Made by a program: the position numbers and the translations under genes
Shown here: positions 58,894 to 64,000 of the stretch, in pieces
Layout of the letters: every line of letters begins with the position of its first letter
Numbering within the stretch: position 1 is the first letter of the stretch
Notes under the pieces: model-generated
What the model was told of the DNA's origin: nothing
What the model saw: only the letters and a program-made list of their open reading frames with translations
The model's database searches: none
DNA from: Brachypodium distachyon
Taxonomy: Eukaryota > Streptophyta > Magnoliopsida > Poales > Poaceae
DNA: 64,000 nt
Assembly (NCBI RefSeq): GCF_000005505.3
Contig: NC_016132.3
Location: forward strand, 22,620,501 to 22,684,500
Reading direction: 5' to 3'

Positions 58894-59740
58894 TGTTGTA
58901 GTAAATAAAAACCACTATATGGACGGGGCCGTAAATCCTACGTGGCGACGACTAGGTCAACATTTCCCAACGTAAGTCAAGGCGCCAACGTGGTGTAGTC
59001 AATCCTACATTGCAACGGAAGACAAGTCAACAAGTAAAGCCTCTTATACCATGGTCAAAGGGAAAGATGAGCTTCAGTAGGGGGCAAAAAAGGTGTGGGA
59101 AGGGGACCCTTGGTCCATGGTGGACCATGGACCAACCTTACTTTCCGCACTTGGTGCACACAAAAGTTATGGACCAAGGAGTTACTTTTACCATTTTGCC
59201 CCCACTTTTCTCTCTCCCTCGAGGGTAGCCATGGTCTTTTGTCATGTACTCCTAGGCTATAAATACCCCCCCAAGGAGGCATGTACCATTCACTCTCAAC
59301 TTGAATAAACTCAAGGGGAAAGAGCTAGACAGCCTCTTTGAGAGGAGCTCTGGTTTCGGGATCTCGGAAAGCCTCGTTCGGCCCGAGCCCGAAGGAGAGG
59401 GAATCGGGTTAGAGTCCTAAGGGCATCTCAACCTCGCTACTTGGGAAGCCTCGCTCGGCCCAAGTACGAGGCGGCCCCTTTCGACCTCTAGCTAAGTGAT
59501 TCGGGGAGCCTCGATCGACCCGAAACACTTTGACCAACGATTTCCTCGAAGCCTCTCCTAACATAGGATTAGGTCGCACCCGCAGGGTCGACTGAACCTA
59601 TTTAAAAAATATCGACATGTCAACTTGTCCAAGTGTACGGCGACCTTCGCTATAAGGCCGGCGTACACGTCCTACTTTTATGCACTTGTGCCATCGAGCT
59701 TTGGCACCCCTTACTCTAATTGTTGTTGAGAACAACAACA
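58894..59740 (+). mobile_element. Ty3/gypsy LTR (847 bp)
   Basis: It opens TGTTGTAGTAAATAAAAACC and ends GTTGAGAACAACA, with TGTTG/CAACA termini. A promoter TATA box (CTATAAATA, about 59257-59265) lies centrally, followed by the CTC-rich R/U5 region. A primer-binding site follows directly at 59742. Confidence 0.85.
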
Positions 59741-59741
59741 G

Positions 59742-59759
59742 TGGTGCCGACCGTGGGGA
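59742..59759 (+). other. Primer-binding site of the gypsy element
   Basis: TGGTGCCGACCGTGGGGA starts one base after the LTR end. It begins with the TGG expected to pair with the CCA end of a tRNA. The tRNA species is not determined. Confidence 0.7.
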
Positions 59760-59783
59760 ACCCTCGCCGCAATTGAAGATTTA

Positions 59784-61200
59784 ATGGCCCCGACAAAGCC
59801 TACTTTATCGGGCCCCAAACTTGCCACGGAGTCTACAAGGTTGCAAACGAAGAAAGCAAGCGCCTCGGGGGCTCCCGAGGAAGAAGGAATCCTCCCCAAT
59901 CCAGACGTCACCGCATGCATGGTCGCTACGACAGAAGTCGTGGTGGCTCCTTCGCTCCCGGCCGTCCCTGAAGGAACCGAGGTGCTCGAAACCATCATAG
60001 GCGGTTCCTCGACACTCACCGACGTAGTGGCAAGGTTCGGCGAGCTTCCTACAGTTGCCGACCCTGCAGGGGATACGGAACTCGGCATGCCTCGCTCGAT
60101 GGGCTTCGCGCCGCCTTCCCTACAACCGGTAATGACCCTACCATCGGAACCTACAAGAAGAAACAATGTGGCGTCAGGAGGATCCATGCCAGAAAACCAA
60201 GGAGTCCCGGCTTACGACCCCTCCAACCCGGGACTGCCTCCACTGGCGCTCGCCGCCATCGCCCATGGAGCTCCTTGGTATCATCCTTATTGGGGCTTCC
60301 GCCGCAAGGCGCTCTCCAAGTCACGCACGTTCAACACCAACCTCGCTTTGCGAGCGCCCCTTGCAAGGTGGCAACCAGGTACCGCCTCAGGCTGCACCTC
60401 GTAGGGAATGAGACCCCAGCGTGCATGGCAACGAGCAAGTGGCGGAGTCCGGAGACCGTGCCGACGGCGAAAGAAATTCCCGTGGACGCTCCGACCCCCC
60501 AAGAAAACTACGAGATCATTCTCCAAACGCCCCTTCTAGCAGCGAAAGCGTCTCCGACAAGGGAGGACCTCGCCGTCGAAGGAACCGGAAGGACCGGCCG
60601 ACTTGTAACCCGCTCACGCGGGAGATTCAAGACGCGCTTTTTCCGCCAAGGTTCAAGCTACCTACAATACGGCCGTACGATGGGGAGTCGAATCCTCTTC
60701 AGTTCCTGGATGTCTACTCCACCGCCATACGGGCCGCCGGGGGAGGTCCCGTCTAGATGTGCAACCTTTTTCCGCTCGCGCTCACCGGGATGGCGCAAAC
60801 CGTGTTTTATAACCTGCGGAAGAACTCCGTGCACTCGTTGGAGCGCCTCCAAGAGGTGTTCATCGCCAACTTTCAGGTAAATTTCAAAGAACCCGTGCAG
60901 GCTCACGAGCTATACGCCGTGAAACAAAATCCGGCGGAATCCCTCCGAAGTTTCTTCCATCGCTTTGCGAAGATACGAAGCCAAATCGCCAACCCATCGT
61001 CGACCACCATGATTGACGCATGCATGCAAGGCCTTCTCCAAGAAGAAGTGAATCGGGCCCTAGGTTGCAACCCCCCAAAGATGACCGAGGAGCTCTATCG
61101 AATCTTACATCAAGCTGGTAAAGCAAAAGCTTCGGAAGCTCTCCACCGAGCGAAGCGAAGTCATCAAGCGAGAAATCGCCAAACTCTTCGACACCGGGCT
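59784..61200 (+). pseudogene. Ty3/gypsy gag, broken
   Basis: The leading frame 59784-60404 starts MAPTKPTLSGPKLATESTR and is low in complexity. A second frame from 60421 reaches the retrotrans_gag capsid domain: FPPRFKLPTIRPYDGESNP, then MAQTVFYNLRKNSVHSLERL, FIANFQVNFKEPVQAHELYA and ESLRSFFHRFAKIRSQIANP. It is broken by TAG at 60754 and by a frame change at about 60400. The zinc knuckle and protease are absent: the gag end (KMTEELYRILHQAGKAKASE) runs almost directly into RT. The element cannot make its own capsid from this copy. Confidence 0.85.
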
Positions 61201-62450
61201 CATTCGAGAAGTTTGCACCCCGAATGGTTAGCCAATCCAGTCTTGCTGAAGAAAGCCAACGGCAAGTGACGAATGTGTGTCGACTTTACAGACTTGAACA
61301 AGGCGTGCTTCAGGGACGACTACCCGCTCCCTCGGATCGACCAACTGGTCGACTCCACGGCGGGATGCGAAAGGTTGAGTTTCTTGGATGCCTATTCAGG
61401 ATATCACCAAGTCCACATGGCAAAGGAAGACGAGGAAAAACCCAGCTTCATCACTCCCATCGTCAGCCTTCTGCTATCGCAGGATGCCTTTTGGTTTGAG
61501 GTACGCCGCCGCAACTTTCCAACGCCTCGTCAGCCTCATCCTCAAAGAACAATTGGGGAGGAACGCCGAAGTATACGTTGACGATGCCGTCATCAAAAGT
61601 CAAATTGCGAAGACCCATCCCGAGGACCTGCAAGAAACCTTCGACAATCTACGCAAGTATGGCGTGAAGCTCAATCCGGAGAAGTGCGCATTCAGAGTTT
61701 GAGGAGGAAAACTCTTAGGCTTCCTTGTCTCTCAACGAGGGATCGAGGCCAACCCGTAAAAATCATGGTGCCAACTATCTTCCCACTCAAGGAAGGCTTC
61801 GGCAACAAGGAGGTCACCGGAAGAATCGCCAAATGGGCAACGGAATTGGCTCCTTTCTCGTTGGAACTCATGGCAAGAACGGCCATAAAATCCCAAGTCC
61901 CGGCTGATTCCGTGACCGAGTGGCACACTCCACTAGTACCGCCCAAAGAAATCACATCCAAGACCGACCCCCCCGAACCACATTGGATAATGAGATTTGA
62001 TGGCTCTAAGCGCCTCGACGGTGCAAGGGTTGGAGTCATACTCATCAGCCCCGAAGGCAAGATCTTGGAGTACGCCGCCCATCTTGACTTCAATGCCACC
62101 AACAATATGGCAGAATATGAGGTGCTCCTTCTCGGACTTCAATTGGCCAAGGCCATGGGAGTTCGACACCTTCTCATCCAAGGAGACTCCCAACTGGTAA
62201 TAAACCAAATGGACAGGTTTGGTCAAAAAAAAAATGGACAAGTCATATCAATGCCTTGATGAAAGGATGAAGAAGTATATCGAAGAAGTTCGCAAGATGG
62301 AACGGTATTTCCTGGGCATGGAGGCGCGACGCATTCCACAAGGAGAAAATCACCTGGCTGACAGGTTAGCCCGAATGGCCGGTTCCAAAGAACCGGTGCC
62401 ACCCGGTGCATTTTTCGAAGTAATTCACGCCCCATCCATAAAGTAAGAAG
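61130..62450 (+). pseudogene. Ty3/gypsy reverse transcriptase and RNase H, broken
   Basis: RT starts near 61140 in the EVIKREIAKLFDTGLIREV frame, followed after a TGA at 61267 by MCVDFTDLNKACFRDDYPLP and FLDAYSGYHQVHMAKEDEEK. A frameshift near 61470 moves the rest to another frame: RRMPFGLRYAAATFQRL and the catalytic YVDD at 61574-61585, then NLRKYGVKLNPEKCAF. RNase H lies at about 61975-62215, with acidic residues in MRFDGSK, NNMAEYE and IQGDSQL. A truncated segment follows (62219-62446). The integrase domain with its zinc finger and DDE core is missing by deletion, so the copy is non-autonomous. Confidence 0.9.
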
Positions 62451-62788
62451 CCGACGCCCTTAACGAAGTTTCAAAGACCAGCATGGTCATCGACACTCCA
62501 CCCTTTTGGATGACACCGATTATCCGCGCCTTGAAAGGCGATCTGGATGAAGAAGCAGAACGCCCGGGTGCCGAAACTCTGCCTGCAAAAACCGAGATGT
62601 ACGTCCCACTCAACGGCATCCCACACAAGAAAGGCGTCGTCGCTTTGCTTAAGTGCATGTTCCTTGACCAAGGAGCCAAATTCCTACCCAAGGTCCACAT
62701 GGGAATATGCGACGAATTTTTTCGCCAAGTGCGACCGTGACAAAAGCTTTGCACCGGGGGCTCTATTGGCCAACGATGATGCAAAGCT
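62451..62788 (+). mobile_element. Gypsy element, deleted post-RNase H segment
   Basis: A frame 62483-62740 reads MVIDTPPFWMTPIIRALKGD and SYPRSTWEYATNF in adjacent frames. This is the kind of spacer found between RNase H and integrase in these elements, but no integrase follows. Confidence 0.55.
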
Positions 62789-63097
62789 CAAACTGAAGGG
62801 GAGAGGGCTAAAGAGCCTCTTTAAGGAGCTCTAGTTTCGGGATCTCAGGAAGACTCGTTCGGCCCGAGCCCGAAGGAAAGGAAGTCGGGTTAGAGTCCTA
62901 AGGGTATCTCGACCTCGCTACTTGGGAAGCCTCGTTCGGCCCAAGAACGAGGCGGCCCCTTTCGATCTCTCACTAAGTGATTCGGGGAGCCGCGATCGAC
63001 CCGAAACACTTTAGCTAACGATTTCCTCGAAGCCTCTCCTAACATAGGACTAAGTCGTGCCCGCAGGGTCGACCGAACCTATTCAAAAAAATATAGC
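62789..63097 (+). repeat. Internal copy of part of the gypsy LTR (R/U5-like)
   Basis: AACTGAAGGGGAGAGGGCTA to GACCGAACCTATTC corresponds base for base, with about 10% difference, to 59307-59618 inside the LTR (TTTCGGGATCTC, CGGCCCGAGCCCGAAGG, CTACTTGGGAAGCCTCG, GAAGCCTCTCCTAACATAGGA). It lacks the rest of the LTR. Confidence 0.9.
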
Positions 63098-64000
63098 CCG
63101 ACGAAATGGCTATTTGCCCGCAAGGGAACGGACCTTCTCGGGCCCTCCCCTTGCATGCAACGGGGGCTGGGGACATGTTATGGTGACAGGATAATCAATT
63201 TCCACTTCTCCGAGAAGATCAAGGCATAAACACTTCCCTGAAGGATTTGCGTCGCAAGTCATCCAAAAGTTTCGGGAAAAACGTCATTTCACCAAAATGA
63301 TGTCCCGCAAGAATTAGACTCCACGGAATTCACAAAATTATGTGACCATCTGGAAGATAAAAGTACACTTCACCTCCATGGCTTATCTAAAGACAAACGG
63401 CATAGTCAAAAGAGCCAACAGACTCACCCTCTATGGGGCTTTGCCAAGCAGTCAAAATTATGATAAGCAAAGAGGAATGAGAACCAATAGGCCCGTCAAG
63501 GGTGTTTAACGAGTACACGCCTCTGCAAGCCACTCCACAGGCCGAACACCGTCATTTTTGGTGCATAGGAGCAAAAGCAATGCTCTCGGTCGACGTCGAG
63601 CGCCATGCGTCACATCAAGAGGAAAAGGCTCCCAAAAACCACTGCCCTCGCCTTCGCAAAAAATGAAGAGCAACAAATTCAGGAAACTGCCGACAGAGAC
63701 CTCAAGAAGCATGCCACTTATAAGCATAGTGCAACTCGCTTATACAAAACAAGGGTACGAGAACGATTCTCCTCCGAGAAGACCTCAACCCGAAGCTCTG
63801 GCACAAGCTCGGCCCTTAGTGGGAAGTACCTTACCGCATCGCGGCCAAGAGGGACATAAAGAGAGCACGCGTGCCATCGTGAAAGCATAAAGGGATAACT
63901 CCTCATCAATGTATGGAGCCGACAACAAGCTGCCACTTCTATGCCTAAAAAAGGCCGAAGTAACCAAGGACGCGCCTCCGACCCTTCGGGCGAGTATAAG
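63098..64000 (+). mobile_element. Gypsy-type non-coding 3' internal sequence, runs off the window
   Basis: No gag or pol motif. It contains purine-rich phrases such as AACGGGGGCTGGGGACATG (63158-63176) and short frames without conserved domains. It probably belongs to the same or a related retrotransposon. No terminal LTR is reached by base 64000. Confidence 0.5.

Noticed and set aside
1..64000. CRISPR array, operon or biosynthetic gene cluster
   Set aside because: The window is plant nuclear DNA with spliced genes. The tandem repeats are minisatellites without spacer structure, and the P450 has no neighbouring pathway genes.

Overview
This is nuclear DNA of a grass, most likely a Triticeae or other Pooideae species (wheat, goatgrass or barley type). 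Four things point there: GC-rich first exons with GT-AG introns, five intact genes plus one incomplete gene with clear grass or plant homologues, a high density of Stowaway-type MITEs (short TIR elements with TA duplications), and nested LINE, PIF/Harbinger, hAT and Ty3/gypsy insertions. The species itself cannot be fixed from the sequence alone.

Layout. 1-3086: minus-strand LINE with an internal deletion. 3087-5440: PIF/Harbinger transposon with a frameshifted transposase. 5917-6348 (-): two-exon Bowman-Birk-type inhibitor gene, lying between two diverged direct repeats. 7117-14255: intergenic DNA with a Harbinger-like MITE, two LINE tails, an inverted pair of related MITEs and several Stowaways. 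14661-16773 (+): six-exon clade I SWEET sugar transporter. 19232-21999 (-): four-exon SKP2A-like F-box/LRR gene, with a probable intron in its 5' UTR and a GC-rich promoter near 22850. 23586-25574: second, decayed Harbinger element. 27028-27455 and 28608-29346: two large foldback elements. 31286-34364: young 5'-truncated LINE with target-site duplication. 35434-39453 (+): four-exon DUF630/DUF632 (NRG2/REL2-type) gene. 39991-41419: LINE tail containing a later hAT insertion. 42318-43806: Harbinger-ended element carrying a degenerate repeat-associated reading frame. 46750-50270 (+): nine-exon NIPA-type magnesium transporter. 52639-55050: unclassified repeat with a 46-bp minisatellite. 55499-56413 (+): first exon of a CYP71-clan cytochrome P450, followed only by transposon DNA up to the window end, mainly a Ty3/gypsy element (LTR at 58894-59740, then broken gag, RT and RNase H).

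The genes are unrelated in function: protease inhibition or wound response, sugar transport, SCF ubiquitin ligase, nitrate or leaf-shape regulation, Mg transport, and P450 oxidation. They do not form a pathway or a cluster. What the window shows best is transposon stratigraphy: several insertions can be bounded by target-site duplications, and in one case the pre-insertion coding sequence can be read across the empty site. I found no sign of an entirely new molecular system. The most unusual items are the 740-bp foldback, the minisatellite repeat, the Bowman-Birk protein without a canonical reactive loop, and the P450 split by retrotransposons.
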